Shown here in pieces: positions 17,212 to 27,539 of a DNA stretch of 64,000 bases. Each line of letters opens with the position of its first letter. The first letter of the stretch is position 1. A model generated the notes under the pieces. The model made no database searches, was not told where the DNA came from, and worked only from the letters and a program-made list of their open reading frames with translations. The position numbers and the translations under genes were made by a program. This DNA comes from Sphingobacterium sp. UBA4616 (GTDB taxonomy: Bacteria; Bacteroidota; Bacteroidia; Sphingobacteriales; Sphingobacteriaceae), in contig DGIS01000015.1 of assembly GCA_002386525.1 (NCBI GenBank), forward strand, positions 1-64,000. The letters are read 5' to 3'.

Positions 17212-18171
17212 ATGCAATTGGATCCACAAATAGCAATAGACTCGCCTTTTCGATCGATCAAACGTGAAGACTGGAAAAATTTAAACGGGAAAGTCTTGCA
17301 CAACTTCAGTGTCGAAGACTTGGAAACCCTCCATGCACTGAATGAACCCCTCACAAATCAGGAGATAGAAGAAGTCTATGTCCCTTTGAGTCATTTCCTT
17401 GAAATTCATATTGATCGTTTCCAAAGTCTCCATCAGCGAACAAATCGTTTCTTCGGCAAGGAAGAAAGCAAACTTCCGTACATCATTGGTATTGCCGGAT
17501 CTGTTGCCGTGGGGAAAAGTACTACAGCAAGGGTTTTGCAGCGCGTACTCAGTCTGCTTCCTTCAAAGCCAAAGGTAGACCTGGTGACCACAGACGGCTT
17601 TCTTTATCCAAATAAGCAACTCATTGAACTCGGGATTCTAAACCGGAAAGGTTTTCCGGAAAGTTATGATGCCAAAAGATTGATCCATTTCCTTTCTGCC
17701 GTGAAGTCCGGTTCTCCAAGGATAGCAGTCCCTGTCTACAGCCACCTGATCTATGATGTGTTGCCAGACGAAGAGCAACAAATCATCGAACAGCCCGATA
17801 TCCTAATTGTAGAAGGAATTAATGTGTTACAAGTCAATTCGCAGCGGCCGAGAAAAGGCCATAGCGTCTTCGTTTCCGATTTCTTTGATTACTCGATTTA
17901 TGTGCACGCCAGTGAAAAAAACTTGATAGAATGGTACACGAACCGATTTGAGTCCCTTCGTGAAACTGCGTTCCAAAATCCAGCGTCATTTTTCCACAAG
18001 TATGCAAATATGACCACTGAAGAAAGCCAGTCTATGGCCGTAAGTATCTGGAATGAAATCAATAAGCCTAACTTAATTAAGAATATTCTGCCAACAAGAT
18101 ATCGCGCAGATCTGATTCTGGAAAAAGGGGGCCATCACTTCGTTAAAAATATCAAAGTCAGAAAAATTTAA
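17212..18171 (+). CDS. coaA: Type I pantothenate kinase
   Basis: A 319-residue cytoplasmic kinase for the first committed step of coenzyme A synthesis. The P-loop GSVAVGKST is at residues 96-104. Further family marks are TTDGFLYPN, GFPESYD, VPVYSHLIYD and ILIVEGINVLQ. The length matches bacterial CoaA (E. coli 316), which is normally feedback-inhibited by CoA. The stop codon overlaps the stop of the opposing mechanosensitive-channel gene by four bases, and I see no hairpin terminator between them. Confidence 0.96.
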   Translation: MQLDPQIAIDSPFRSIKREDWKNLNGKVLHNFSVEDLETLHALNEPLTNQEIEEVYVPLSHFLEIHIDRFQSLHQRTNRFFGKEESKLPYIIGIAGSVAVGKSTTARVLQRVLSLLPSKPKVDLVTTDGFLYPNKQLIELGILNRKGFPESYDAKRLIHFLSAVKSGSPRIAVPVYSHLIYDVLPDEEQQIIEQPDILIVEGINVLQVNSQRPRKGHSVFVSDFFDYSIYVHASEKNLIEWYTNRFESLRETAFQNPASFFHKYANMTTEESQSMAVSIWNEINKPNLIKNILPTRYRADLILEKGGHHFVKNIKVRKI

Positions 18172-19016
18172 CCTTTGCCGCGCTGAAATTGCAAAATTTC
18201 ATTCAAAATTCTGCTCTGCACCTGCTGATGTATTTTGTTGCTGGAAGAAATTGCACTAACTTCAACTTTGTACTTGATGTAATCTTTAGCGAGATCGGCA
18301 ACCTTAATAATAAAACCTTGGGAGTGGTCCAAATTCGGATTTTGCTGAAATAATGGCGTTAAATAGCGTTCCAATTCTTCTACAGCAACAGCAATATCGA
18401 TCGGTAATTCAAACTTAACAACAATTTTATTTGATTTTTGAGACGTTTTATTGACCAGCGTTGCAGTAAAAACTAAATTATTTGGAATCATTACTGCGTC
18501 GTCATCTTCATCTCGCACAACCAGATTGGCCAATGTAATATCGACAATCTTTCCTTGGTACTCACCTATTTTTATCCGGTCTCCCACCGAAAATTGATCG
18601 GAAAACATGATGATCAAACCAGAAATCATATTGGTGATATACTCTCTAAATATAACAGCGATCGCCATAGCAACGATTGTCATGCTGGTAATAAAATCTT
18701 TGGGATTAATACCAACGGCAATCATTAGGCTGACGATAATGAAAAACACATTACCGACAGTAGCGACGCGTGTAATTCCAAGTACAAAATTACCACGGAC
18801 AATCTGTTGTTCATTTCTACTGTTGTATAATTTTACAAGTATAAAATGCCCAATTGATATCAAAACACTTGCGGTTAAAAACGTGTTTAATCCGTATGCG
18901 ATATTTCGAATAATCTCCCGTTGCTTATAGAAGCTTTCAAATTGAACGAATGATGCCGTCAATGCAACTAGCAGTATCGTCCGTAAAAAAAAAGAAATTG
19001 AAATTGACTTGCTCAT
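18168..19016 (-). CDS. Small MscS-family mechanosensitive ion channel
   Basis: A 282-residue protein with three hydrophobic segments (about residues 8-25, 40-62 and 80-130), of which the last is the pore-lining TM3. The MscS beta domain follows, with the family stretch FSVGDRIKIGEYQGKIVDI and then VMIPNNLVF. A cytoplasmic alpha/beta cage domain completes it. It opens under membrane tension to release solutes on osmotic downshock. It converges on coaA with a four-base overlap. The organism may have other, larger MscS proteins outside this window. Confidence 0.92.
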   Translation of the reverse strand: MSKSISISFFLRTILLVALTASFVQFESFYKQREIIRNIAYGLNTFLTASVLISIGHFILVKLYNSRNEQQIVRGNFVLGITRVATVGNVFFIIVSLMIAVGINPKDFITSMTIVAMAIAVIFREYITNMISGLIIMFSDQFSVGDRIKIGEYQGKIVDITLANLVVRDEDDDAVMIPNNLVFTATLVNKTSQKSNKIVVKFELPIDIAVAVEELERYLTPLFQQNPNLDHSQGFIIKVADLAKDYIKYKVEVSAISSSNKIHQQVQSRILNEILQFQRGKG

Positions 19017-19134
19017 TTTTACCCTAAATTTAAAACGGTTTTAATCCTTCAAAATTTGCCGTTTGAACACCTTCCACACAAGATTATCTTTGTAAAAAGG
19101 AAATAAAACCGGCCTGCTAAGCTAAACAATTTTA

Positions 19135-19180
19135 CTTTACGCAAAAAGCATTATCAGGAAATACCTATCTTTGCGTAAAG
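19135..19180 (+). promoter_or_regulatory. Copper ATPase promoter enclosed by an 11-bp inverted repeat
   Basis: TATCTTTG at 19166-19173 matches TAnnTTTG, 24 bases before the ATG at 19198. CTTTACGCAAA (19135-19145) and TTTGCGTAAAG (19170-19180) form a perfect inverted repeat. The right arm covers the end of the -7 element and the left arm falls just upstream of the expected -33 position. This looks like an operator for a dimeric regulator, though a hairpin with a 24-base loop is also possible. The regulator is not in the window. Confidence 0.5.
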
Positions 19181-19197
19181 ACATTACTTACGATTAA

Positions 19198-21297
19198 ATG
19201 AAGGAATCCAACGTGCATACTGAACTACATGTAACCGGAATGCACTGCGCAAATTGTGCTATTTCAATCCACAAATACCTGGAAAAAAACGGAGCTAAAG
19301 ACATCTATGTTGATTTTGCCGCTGATGAAGTCAAATTTTCCGATATCCCCCAGGAACAAATACCAATGCTCGTCGAAGGGATTGAGTCTTTAGGATACAA
19401 AGTAATCGATGATCAGGATGATAAGCCTAGCTTTTGGCACTCAATTGAATTTAAGTTCTTCTGCTGTTTGATCTTTACTGTACCGCTATGGGGCCATATG
19501 TTTACGGTGTATCCTTTACTCCATGACTCATATATCCAGCTCTGCTTGTGTATACCTGTATATTTTATTGGCTTTTCCCATTTCGGGATCAGTGCGTTAC
19601 GATCCATTTGGAATAAAATGCCGAATATGGATGTGCTCATATTAGTCGGATCTACCGCGGCATTTATCTATAGTCTGATTGGCACATGCTACAAGCTTGG
19701 GCACGATTATCAATTTTACGAAACCTGCACGACGATCATTACTTTGGTTTTTTTAGGAAACGTATTGGAAAAACGGGCTATAACGAAAACCACGTCCGCA
19801 ATCAAAGATCTGATTAAATATCAGAACGTGGATGCAATTAAGATCGATGGGGATCAGGAAATAACCATATTGGCCAAAGAAATTAAATCTGGTGATATTC
19901 TAAAAGTGAACACAGGAAATCAGATCCCGGTCGACGGCGATATTTTGGAAGGGCAAGGCTGGGTAGACGAGTCGATGTTAACGGGAGAAAGTATGCCCGT
20001 TGAAAAACTGAAGCATGATGCTGTGATTGGCGGTACATTGCTGACCGAGGGTAATATCAGAATTGTCGCAACCAAAGTGGGATCTAAAAGTGTGCTCTAT
20101 CAAATCATCCAGTTGATCAAAGATGCTCAAAGTAAAAAACCTCCTATTCAAAAATTCGGCGATAAGGTAGCCGCATATTTTGTACCGATCGTTGTCAGTA
20201 TCTCATTCTTCACTTTTTTTATCACATATTTTATCGCACAGTTACCACTGCAACAATCTTTGATGAATGCAATATCCACCCTGGTGGTATCGTGCCCCTG
20301 TGCAATGGGACTAGCAACTCCTACAGCTGTTATGGTCGGCTTGGGTAGAGCTGCAAAAAAAGGTATACTAATCAGAGGTGGAAGCACTATTGAGGAAATG
20401 TCCGAACTCAAACAAATGGTATTTGACAAAACTGGCACCCTAACAACTGGCGATTTTAATATCAAAGCAATTCAAACATTCGGTATTGAACAATCTCAGG
20501 TCGAATCGATCATAGCACAGTTGGAAAGTTATTCTAGCCATCCTATAGCGAAGTCGATCCGAAAACAGCTGAAGGAAATTAAATCCTTCCGTATTATCTT
20601 TAAGGAAGTCAATGAGATACGAGGAAAGGGAATATTTGCTACAGATACTAATGGGAATAGTTATTCCATTTGCAATGCCAAACTTGGATCAAAGGATTAT
20701 TCGAACCGTTATGACCTTACATTAACAATTAACGAAGTGGTTATAGCGGGTATTGTACTTGAAGATCAACTAAAACCTTACGCAAAAGAACTGATCCAAT
20801 ATCTTAAAGATAAGGGTATACGCCCTATTCTGTTGAGCGGCGATCGTCAAAGTAAATGTGAGCGCACAGTGCAGAAGCTTGGTATTGCCGACGTATATTG
20901 GGATAAATCACCGGAGGAAAAATTAGAAATCTTGTATAAGCTTAAAAAGAAAGGCCCAACGGCAATGGTTGGTGACGGTATCAATGATGCGCCCGCACTT
21001 ACTGCAGCGGATGCGGGCATTTCGCTTGGGGATTCAACTCATGTTGCGATTCAGTCTGCCAAAGTTATCCTACTGAATAGTGATCTCCGGTCCATTGAAA
21101 AGCTGCTCAAGATCGGTCATCACACCTTACTGGCAATAAAACAAAATCTTTTTTGGGCTTTTGCTTACAATATTGTCGCCATTCCCCTCGCTGCCCTTGG
21201 TTTTCTTGGCCCTATGGTGGCGGCCTTAAGCATGGCCTTTTCAAACTTAATTGTGATCGGTAATTCAATCCGTCTCCGGTTTAAAAAATTGAAATAA
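19198..21297 (+). CDS. Copper-type heavy-metal-translocating P-type ATPase (CopA-like)
   Basis: A 699-residue inner-membrane ATPase. One heavy-metal-associated domain at the N-terminus carries GMHCANC (Cys17, Cys20). The membrane metal site CPC is at residues 366-368 (SCPCAMGLATP). The phosphorylated Asp410 lies in DKTGTLT, the actuator motif is TGES, and the hinge motif is GDGINDAP. The CPC site with a soluble CxxC domain points to Cu(I), most likely export. It is short for the family because it has only one metal-binding domain. A promoter with a flanking inverted repeat suggests metal-controlled expression. No copper chaperone or regulator gene is adjacent. Confidence 0.93.
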   Translation: MKESNVHTELHVTGMHCANCAISIHKYLEKNGAKDIYVDFAADEVKFSDIPQEQIPMLVEGIESLGYKVIDDQDDKPSFWHSIEFKFFCCLIFTVPLWGHMFTVYPLLHDSYIQLCLCIPVYFIGFSHFGISALRSIWNKMPNMDVLILVGSTAAFIYSLIGTCYKLGHDYQFYETCTTIITLVFLGNVLEKRAITKTTSAIKDLIKYQNVDAIKIDGDQEITILAKEIKSGDILKVNTGNQIPVDGDILEGQGWVDESMLTGESMPVEKLKHDAVIGGTLLTEGNIRIVATKVGSKSVLYQIIQLIKDAQSKKPPIQKFGDKVAAYFVPIVVSISFFTFFITYFIAQLPLQQSLMNAISTLVVSCPCAMGLATPTAVMVGLGRAAKKGILIRGGSTIEEMSELKQMVFDKTGTLTTGDFNIKAIQTFGIEQSQVESIIAQLESYSSHPIAKSIRKQLKEIKSFRIIFKEVNEIRGKGIFATDTNGNSYSICNAKLGSKDYSNRYDLTLTINEVVIAGIVLEDQLKPYAKELIQYLKDKGIRPILLSGDRQSKCERTVQKLGIADVYWDKSPEEKLEILYKLKKKGPTAMVGDGINDAPALTAADAGISLGDSTHVAIQSAKVILLNSDLRSIEKLLKIGHHTLLAIKQNLFWAFAYNIVAIPLAALGFLGPMVAALSMAFSNLIVIGNSIRLRFKKLK

Positions 21298-21393
21298 AAT
21301 TGATAGCTCATCAGTACCATGACAATCCATAGTTGATTGTCTTTTTTATATATATTAGCGCTTCAATCTTTCGCTTTTGAGGTTAAATTTTTG

Positions 21394-21433
21394 TAACTTC
21401 GCATGCGTAGCAAGCCAGTTTATTGGGCTTGCT
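21394..21433 (+). promoter_or_regulatory. gyrA promoter-like element and leader hairpin
   Basis: TAACTTCG at 21394-21401 matches the -7 element at seven of eight positions if TAnnTTTG is required. A hairpin follows in the leader: AGCAAGCC (21409-21416) with GGCTTGCT (21426-21433). It has no T run, so it is not a simple terminator. The ATG is 28 bases downstream. Confidence 0.4.
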
Positions 21434-21460
21434 TACTAGTTTTATTGAAACCAAATTCAT

Positions 21461-24046
21461 ATGGCTGAAGAAACAGAAAACGACAACAATCTTGTTCCGG
21501 CAAACGACCGGATTATCCCAATTAACATCGAGGATCAGATGAAGTCTGCTTACATTGACTATTCCATGTCTGTCATTGTATCAAGAGCGCTTCCTGATGC
21601 ACGTGATGGCATGAAACCAGTACACAGACGTGTTCTTTATGGAATGCTGGACTTAGGGGTTACCAGTGGCAAGCCTTACAAAAAGTCTGCCCGTATCGTT
21701 GGTGACGTATTAGGTAAGTATCACCCGCATGGTGATTCATCCGTTTATGACACCATGGTTCGTATGGCTCAAGATTGGAGTTTACGCTATCCGTTGGTAG
21801 ACGGCCAAGGTAACTACGGTTCTATTGACGGTGATCCTCCTGCGGCCATGCGTTATACCGAAGCAAGATTAAAGAAAATTGCTGAAGAAATGCTATCCGA
21901 TATCAACAAAGATACTGTTGATTTTCAAAATAACTTTGATGACTCTTTACAAGAGCCGACCGTGCTCCCTACTCGTATTCCCAATCTTCTTGTCAATGGG
22001 GCATCTGGTATTGCAGTCGGTATGGCTACGAATATGGCGCCGCATAACCTTACCGAGGTTATCGATGGTACGGTAGCGTTCATTGAGAACCGCGATATCG
22101 AGATAGCCGAACTGATGCAACATATCAAAGGCCCTGACTTCCCTACGGGTGCACTTATCTATGGTTATGCGGGTGTTCAAGATGCCTGTAATACAGGACG
22201 CGGCCGGATTGTCATGCGGGCGAAAGCAGAGATAGAAGCAACTAAATCTGGGCGGGAACAGATTATCGTAACCGAAATTCCCTATCAAGTGAACAAGGCC
22301 AACATGATCGAGCGTACGGCCGAATTAGTGAACGAAAAGAAATTAGAAGGTATATCAGCCATCCGTGATGAATCTGATCGGACAGGTATGCGCATTGTAT
22401 ACGATATCAAACGTGATGCAAACGCAAACGTTGTTTTAAACAACCTGTTTAAATACACTGCACTACAGACCTCTTTTTCAGTTAATAACATCGCTTTAGT
22501 TAAAGGAAGACCTGTCCTCATGAATCTGAAAGATATGATTCATGAATTTGTGGAACATAGGCATGATGTCATCGTCAGACGTACACGCTATGAATTGGCT
22601 GAAGCGGAAAAACGCGCGCATATCTTAGAGGGATATTTGATTGCGTTGGATCATTTAGACGAGGTAATCAAATTAATCCGTAACTCCGAAACACCTGAAG
22701 ATGCTCGTGTTGGATTAATGGAGAAATTTGGTCTTTCTGATCTTCAGGCCCGTGCAATTCTTGATATGACTTTACGTCGTCTTACTGGTCTGGAACGGGA
22801 TAAGATCAAAGAAGAATATGCTGAATTGATGAAAACAATCGACTATTTAAAATCAATTTTAGAAGACGAAGATCTTCGGATGAAGATTATCAAAGATGAG
22901 TTGATTGAGATCAAAGAAAAATATGGGGACGAACGTAGATCACAGATTGTACACTCTGCTGAAGATATGCGTATGGAAGATTTTATCGATGATGAAGAAA
23001 TCGTGATTACAATCTCCCACAATAGTTACGTCAAACGTACTCCACTATCCGAATACAAGCGTCAGGGCCGCGGCGGTCGTGGATCTATCGGTACGAATAC
23101 ACGTGAGGAAGATTTTACGGAGCACATCATTACAGCATCTGCACATAATTATATGCTCCTATTCACCGAAGCTGGGCGTTGTTTCTGGTTGAGAGCTTTT
23201 GAAATTCCGGAAGGAAGCCGCACCTCGAGAGGTCGTGCACTGCAAAATATTATCAACGTTCCAAAAGAGGAGAAAATAAAGGCGTTCATTTTAGTGAAGA
23301 ATTTGAAAGACCAAGATTATCTGGAAAACAACTTCATCATTATGTGTACTAAGAAAGGTACCATCAAAAAGACGTCGTTAGAAGCTTATTCCCGTCCAAG
23401 AGCGAATGGTATAAACGCAATTAACATCAATGAAGGAGACCAGTTGATTGAAGCTTGTTTAACTACTGGAAGTAGCGAAATCGTTATGGCGCTTCGTTCT
23501 GGTAGAGCCATTCGTTTTAACGAGTCTACCGTCCGACCAATGGGAAGAACTGCGACTGGGGTACGTGGTATCACATTATCAACTGAAAGTGATGAAGTGA
23601 TTGGCATGATTAGTGTGAATGATTCTGAAACAACTGTATTGGTCGTTTCAGAAAAAGGATATGGAAAACGTACAGACATCGAAGATTATCGGGTTACCAA
23701 TCGTGGTGGTAAAGGTGTAAAAACCATCAATGTCACTGATAAAACAGGCGAGCTCGTTGCCATAAAAGGCGTAACAGACGCTGAAGATTTGATGATTATC
23801 AATAAATCTGGCATCGTTATCCGTATCGCAGTTGAAGGATTAAGGGTGATGGGTCGAGCCACGCAGGGTGTAAGGCTCATTAATTTAAAAGATAACGATG
23901 AGATCGCCTCTATTACTAAAGTCGATCGTGAAGAAGAACTAGAAGAGTCTGGCTTGACTGAAGAGTTAACCGATAACGACGATTCTACTTCGGAAGAGAA
24001 CAAGGAATCAAACTCCGAAGAAAGCACGGAATCAAACGAAGAATAA
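21461..24046 (+). CDS. gyrA: DNA gyrase subunit A
   Basis: An 861-residue type II topoisomerase subunit. The breakage-reunion domain has catalytic Tyr132 in RYTEARL. The GyrA box QGRGGRG at 535-541 identifies gyrase rather than topoisomerase IV. Six beta-pinwheel repeats follow, and the tail is acidic (Glu/Asp/Ser-rich, from about residue 825). In the quinolone-resistance-determining stretch, GDSSVYD places Ser93 and Asp97 where E. coli has Ser83 and Asp87, so the common resistance substitutions are absent. Two TPR genes follow closely, the first only 7 bases downstream. Confidence 0.98.
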   Translation: MAEETENDNNLVPANDRIIPINIEDQMKSAYIDYSMSVIVSRALPDARDGMKPVHRRVLYGMLDLGVTSGKPYKKSARIVGDVLGKYHPHGDSSVYDTMVRMAQDWSLRYPLVDGQGNYGSIDGDPPAAMRYTEARLKKIAEEMLSDINKDTVDFQNNFDDSLQEPTVLPTRIPNLLVNGASGIAVGMATNMAPHNLTEVIDGTVAFIENRDIEIAELMQHIKGPDFPTGALIYGYAGVQDACNTGRGRIVMRAKAEIEATKSGREQIIVTEIPYQVNKANMIERTAELVNEKKLEGISAIRDESDRTGMRIVYDIKRDANANVVLNNLFKYTALQTSFSVNNIALVKGRPVLMNLKDMIHEFVEHRHDVIVRRTRYELAEAEKRAHILEGYLIALDHLDEVIKLIRNSETPEDARVGLMEKFGLSDLQARAILDMTLRRLTGLERDKIKEEYAELMKTIDYLKSILEDEDLRMKIIKDELIEIKEKYGDERRSQIVHSAEDMRMEDFIDDEEIVITISHNSYVKRTPLSEYKRQGRGGRGSIGTNTREEDFTEHIITASAHNYMLLFTEAGRCFWLRAFEIPEGSRTSRGRALQNIINVPKEEKIKAFILVKNLKDQDYLENNFIIMCTKKGTIKKTSLEAYSRPRANGINAININEGDQLIEACLTTGSSEIVMALRSGRAIRFNESTVRPMGRTATGVRGITLSTESDEVIGMISVNDSETTVLVVSEKGYGKRTDIEDYRVTNRGGKGVKTINVTDKTGELVAIKGVTDAEDLMIINKSGIVIRIAVEGLRVMGRATQGVRLINLKDNDEIASITKVDREEELEESGLTEELTDNDDSTSEENKESNSEESTESNEE

Positions 24047-24053
24047 TTGACTA

Positions 24054-25154
24054 ATGAAAAACTTACTGATATCATTTTTAATATCTGCAAGTAGTTTAAC
24101 TGTTGTTGCCCAATCCAATTTGAAAGAGGGCAGCAACAGTTTTGCTTTATATACCAAAACCGGCGAGTTCAAAAATCTTGAAAACGCACGGAAATTTGCA
24201 GACGCGGCTTTTCAGTCAAGGAAGGATTCTGCTTCTGTTAACAATAATCTCTTAAGAGCACTGGTGTATAGTTCCTTGGCGGTTGCAGACTCAACAAGGA
24301 AGCAGCAATATAAGATGGATCCTATTGATATATCCATCAAATCACTTAAGCTTCTGGATCAAAAAAAAGCACGCCGAAATTTTCCTGCTGAAATGGACTA
24401 TATTCGTCAAAATCTCGCTGGGGCCATCTCCTATCAAGCGGGCATTGCTTTAAAGGATGGTAAATTTGATAAAGCTTATAAATCATATCTTCGAATAGAT
24501 TCTCTTGGATTCAAAAATAATGATCTTAAATATAATCTCGCCGTACTCTCGGGTAAGAATAAAGATTATATAAACTCGATCAAGTATTATAATGAACTTA
24601 TTAAGAGTGAACAACCTAAGCCCAATTACTTTCTTGAATTGGCACATATTTATTCTCTTGGAGGTACTAAACAGGATGTTTTAAACGTTCTTGAAAAAGG
24701 ACATGTTGCATTTCCTGAAAATAAACAGATACTTTTTAGGTTGATTGATGTCTACTCGGCTAATCATTCTTATGATGCAATACTCAATGTTATCGCTGAC
24801 GCTATCCGTTTGGAGCCAGAAAATGTGGAATTGAACTATATCGCCGGCTATTCCTACGAAAATGCCAATGATATCAAAAAGGCGAAGGAATATTATAATA
24901 ACGTATTGCGATTGGATCCGAATAATTACGAGTCTAATCTTGCCTTGGGGCTAATCAATCTGGAAACTTTATTAAAGGAACCTACGAATCAGGATATACA
25001 AGAATTAACTATTGAATACCTGTTGAAAGCAAATGAAATAAAACCTTATGATGTTAATGCGCTCAAAGCCTTGGCTAAATATTATACGCTCATTGACGAT
25101 GCATCGCAATTAGACAGGGTGAATTTATTATTGAATCAATTAACAGTTAAATAG
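24054..25154 (+). CDS. Exported tetratricopeptide-repeat protein
   Basis: A 366-residue protein with a signal peptide ending near VVAQSN (residue 21). Several TPR-like helix pairs are visible, most clearly from about residue 190 to 310 (VELNYIAGYSYENANDIKKAKEYYN region), with the alternating Ala, Gly and Tyr pattern of the repeat. It is probably periplasmic and acts as a protein-interaction scaffold. It starts 7 bases after gyrA and ends two bases before the next TPR gene, so the three are likely co-transcribed. The partner is unknown. Confidence 0.85.
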   Translation: MKNLLISFLISASSLTVVAQSNLKEGSNSFALYTKTGEFKNLENARKFADAAFQSRKDSASVNNNLLRALVYSSLAVADSTRKQQYKMDPIDISIKSLKLLDQKKARRNFPAEMDYIRQNLAGAISYQAGIALKDGKFDKAYKSYLRIDSLGFKNNDLKYNLAVLSGKNKDYINSIKYYNELIKSEQPKPNYFLELAHIYSLGGTKQDVLNVLEKGHVAFPENKQILFRLIDVYSANHSYDAILNVIADAIRLEPENVELNYIAGYSYENANDIKKAKEYYNNVLRLDPNNYESNLALGLINLETLLKEPTNQDIQELTIEYLLKANEIKPYDVNALKALAKYYTLIDDASQLDRVNLLLNQLTVK

Positions 25155-25156
25155 AT

Positions 25157-26329
25157 ATGAATTTAAAATCTCTATTATTATTAGCCGCAATGGGTACTGT
25201 ATGTACCTCAGTTTCCTTTGCGCAAACCGGTAATATAAAAAAGGCGAAAACTGGCATGGCAAAATTTCAGGAATTGAAAGATGCTGGCACGGTGCAGTTG
25301 GGTTTGCCCAACCTGAAATCTGCAAAGGAAGCTATTGATGCTGCCGTAATCAACGAAAAAACGAAAGATAACGCCGAAGCATGGACAGTATATGCGTTAG
25401 TAAATGCTAATCTATCGACAATTGATAAATCTTCTGAATTGGCAAAATTGGCTGAAGATGGAATTGCTAAAGCAAAACAACTGGATACAGATGGTGCCAA
25501 TAAGGCGAACATTACGGTTGCAGAACAAATCTTAGGGCAATATAACTTCAATTTAGGTGCAGAAGAATATCAAGCTCAAAAATATGCTGATTCGTATAGT
25601 TCTTTTACAAAAGCATTGACCTATCTTCCTGGCGATACGTTAGTGACCTATTACAGTGGGGTTGCGGCATTATCTAACAAAGATTATAAAAATGCAATTG
25701 AACGCTACAAAGAATTGATTCCAAGAAAAGATTTCTCTTCGCATAAAACAATTATGGTAGACTTACCTAAGTTGTATCTATCGATGCAGGATACAACATC
25801 TGCACTGGAATATGCAAAAAAAGCAGCTGAAGCTTATCCTGACGACAACGCAGCAATGACCCAGAATATTGAGCTGAATTTAATTACAGGTCATGAAAAG
25901 GAAACAATTGATGCTATTACAGCGCAGTTAGCGAAAGATCCTAACAATAAAAGCTTAAATTATTACCTAGGTATTGCTCAATCTTCTGCAAAGAATGATG
26001 AGGCGGCAGTTGCAGCATATAAGAAAGCATTGGAAATTGATCCAAACTTTTTTGAGGCAAATACTAATTTGGCCATCACACTGATGAACAAAACACGTGA
26101 AAAATTAAATGTTGTTAATAATAATAGAAAGTTAACACAGGCACAGTATGATGCTGAATTAAATAAGATTAAAGCCGAATTAAAGCCAGTGCTTCCTTAT
26201 TTAGAAAAAGCAGTTTCTTTGCAGCCTAAAAATGTAGATGCATTAACAAATTTGAAGAACTATTATATTTTTATGCAGGATGAGGCTAAAACTGCCGAAA
26301 TCAATGCTAAAATCAAAGAAGTAGAATAA
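25157..26329 (+). CDS. Second exported tetratricopeptide-repeat protein
   Basis: A 390-residue protein with a signal peptide (cleavage near SFAQT, residue 23) and TPR repeats, the clearest around SLNYYLGIAQSSAKNDEA and YKKALEIDPNFFEA. A Lys/Asn/Glu-rich stretch near residues 315-350 (TREKLNVVNNNRKLTQAQ) interrupts the repeats and looks like a coiled-coil insertion. It follows the previous TPR gene with a two-base gap. The pair probably arose by an old duplication and diverged. It is periplasmic by prediction, with no enzymatic motif. Confidence 0.85.
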   Translation: MNLKSLLLLAAMGTVCTSVSFAQTGNIKKAKTGMAKFQELKDAGTVQLGLPNLKSAKEAIDAAVINEKTKDNAEAWTVYALVNANLSTIDKSSELAKLAEDGIAKAKQLDTDGANKANITVAEQILGQYNFNLGAEEYQAQKYADSYSSFTKALTYLPGDTLVTYYSGVAALSNKDYKNAIERYKELIPRKDFSSHKTIMVDLPKLYLSMQDTTSALEYAKKAAEAYPDDNAAMTQNIELNLITGHEKETIDAITAQLAKDPNNKSLNYYLGIAQSSAKNDEAAVAAYKKALEIDPNFFEANTNLAITLMNKTREKLNVVNNNRKLTQAQYDAELNKIKAELKPVLPYLEKAVSLQPKNVDALTNLKNYYIFMQDEAKTAEINAKIKEVE

Positions 26330-26344
26330 AAAATAAACTTCATA

Positions 26345-26382
26345 AAAAAAAACCGCATCTTATGTGATGCGGGTTTTTTTTA
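26345..26382. terminator. Bidirectional terminator after the gyrA-TPR operon
   Basis: CCGCATC (26353-26359) pairs with GATGCGG (26366-26372), flanked by an A run on the left and a long T run on the right. It also lies just past the stop of the minus-strand FKBP gene. Confidence 0.88.
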
Positions 26383-26398
26383 TGAAAGTTTATTTGCA

Positions 26399-26836
26399 TT
26401 AAGCTAAAATGGCAATTAACTCAATCTGAAACAATAAAGTACATTGCCCTCCTTTTCCAGGAACCAACTCCTCTTTTCCGTAAGCCAAATTTGGTGGAAG
26501 GTATACCTCCCAAATAGACCCGACAGGCATCATTGAAATTGCTTCTTGCCATCCCACGATCAGTTCATTGATGTAGAACGTTTCGGGCCGCTTTCGCTTA
26601 TAGGAACTATCGAATACCGTTCCGTCTAAGAGTTCACCCTTGTAATGACAAATAACCTTTGCGGACTTTTTGGGTATCTGCCCGCCTCCTTTTGTCAATA
26701 CCCTATAGTGCAAGCCCGAAGCGCATACAACGACACCTTCTTGATGTGCGTGCATTTCCAAAAATATCTTTCCCGCCTCACTATTTCTTTCTGCCAGTCC
26801 CGTGGAATTTAACTTGTTTTTCTTTTTCTGAACCAA
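26399..26836 (-). CDS. FKBP-type peptidyl-prolyl cis-trans isomerase
   Basis: A 145-residue protein whose C-terminal about 100 residues form an FKBP domain: VICHYKGELLDGTVFDSSYKR, VGWQEAISMMPVGSIWEVYLP, LAYGKEE and LLFQIELIAIL. These cover the strand order and the active-site aromatic residues. The first 40 residues are basic and polar without a signal peptide, so it is predicted to be cytoplasmic, unlike many Bacteroidota FKBP lipoproteins. It catalyses proline isomerisation during protein folding. It stands alone, with its terminator shared with the TPR operon. Confidence 0.92.
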   Translation of the reverse strand: MVQKKKNKLNSTGLAERNSEAGKIFLEMHAHQEGVVVCASGLHYRVLTKGGGQIPKKSAKVICHYKGELLDGTVFDSSYKRKRPETFYINELIVGWQEAISMMPVGSIWEVYLPPNLAYGKEELVPGKGGQCTLLFQIELIAILA

Positions 26837-26949
26837 AATTTGATTGATTAAAATTCAATATTATTACCTACTCTTTATACGACCAAAATAACATCTTTTT
26901 GTTCTTTTTACGAAGAAAGAATACGTTTTTGTTCATTGTAGAAAATCGG

Positions 26950-27360
26950 TTACAACAACTCTGCATTTAACGTTTTTTCAAACGTAAATGCCCTACTTAC
27001 GGGGCAGTTCTCTTTAGCCTTCTGCGCTATTGTCTGAAAATTAGATTCGTCTATTGAAGGAACTTTCGCTTTCAACTCCAGTTCAGACCGTACAATCGAG
27101 CCATTTTCCATCACAATTGTTGATACAGTTGTCAACTCATCAGGAACAAAACCTTCTTCAGAAAGATAGGCGCTCAATTGCATGGTAAAACATCCTGCAT
27201 GCGCTGCAGCCAATAACTCTTCAGGATTTGTTCCAACACCATTTTCAAACCGCGTTGAATATGAATACTGGGTGTGATCTAATACTGTACTATCGGTAGT
27301 CAGGCTACCTTTTCCTTCTTTAAGATTGCCATTCCATTGGGCTGTTGCTTTTCTTTTCAT
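26950..27360 (-). CDS. OsmC/Ohr-family peroxide resistance protein
   Basis: A 136-residue OsmC-type protein with conserved Cys57 ([13 protein letters not shown]) and Cys119 ([10 protein letters not shown]), the redox pair that reduces organic hydroperoxides. The motif [16 protein letters not shown] is typical of the classical OsmC group, so this is the closer of the two OsmC homologues here to the stress-induced enzyme. Cytoplasmic. It stands alone between the FKBP gene and a divergent small lipoprotein gene. Confidence 0.93.
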   Translation of the reverse strand: MKRKATAQWNGNLKEGKGSLTTDSTVLDHTQYSYSTRFENGVGTNPEELLAAAHAGCFTMQLSAYLSEEGFVPDELTTVSTIVMENGSIVRSELELKAKVPSIDESNFQTIAQKAKENCPVSRAFTFEKTLNAELL

Positions 27361-27539
27361 GTTTTCTACGATAATTATTTAAACTAATTTTATAACATAA
27401 ATTTTCCCTGTCGGCTGTTCTAGCACTTCAGATACTTTTATAGAACAAATGGCTGTTCAAAAAGTTGTATTCCATTTCACAAATTCGTGTCGCACTCCCA
27501 GCAATTGATACGTTAACTATCTTATTAAAAACTAAACTC

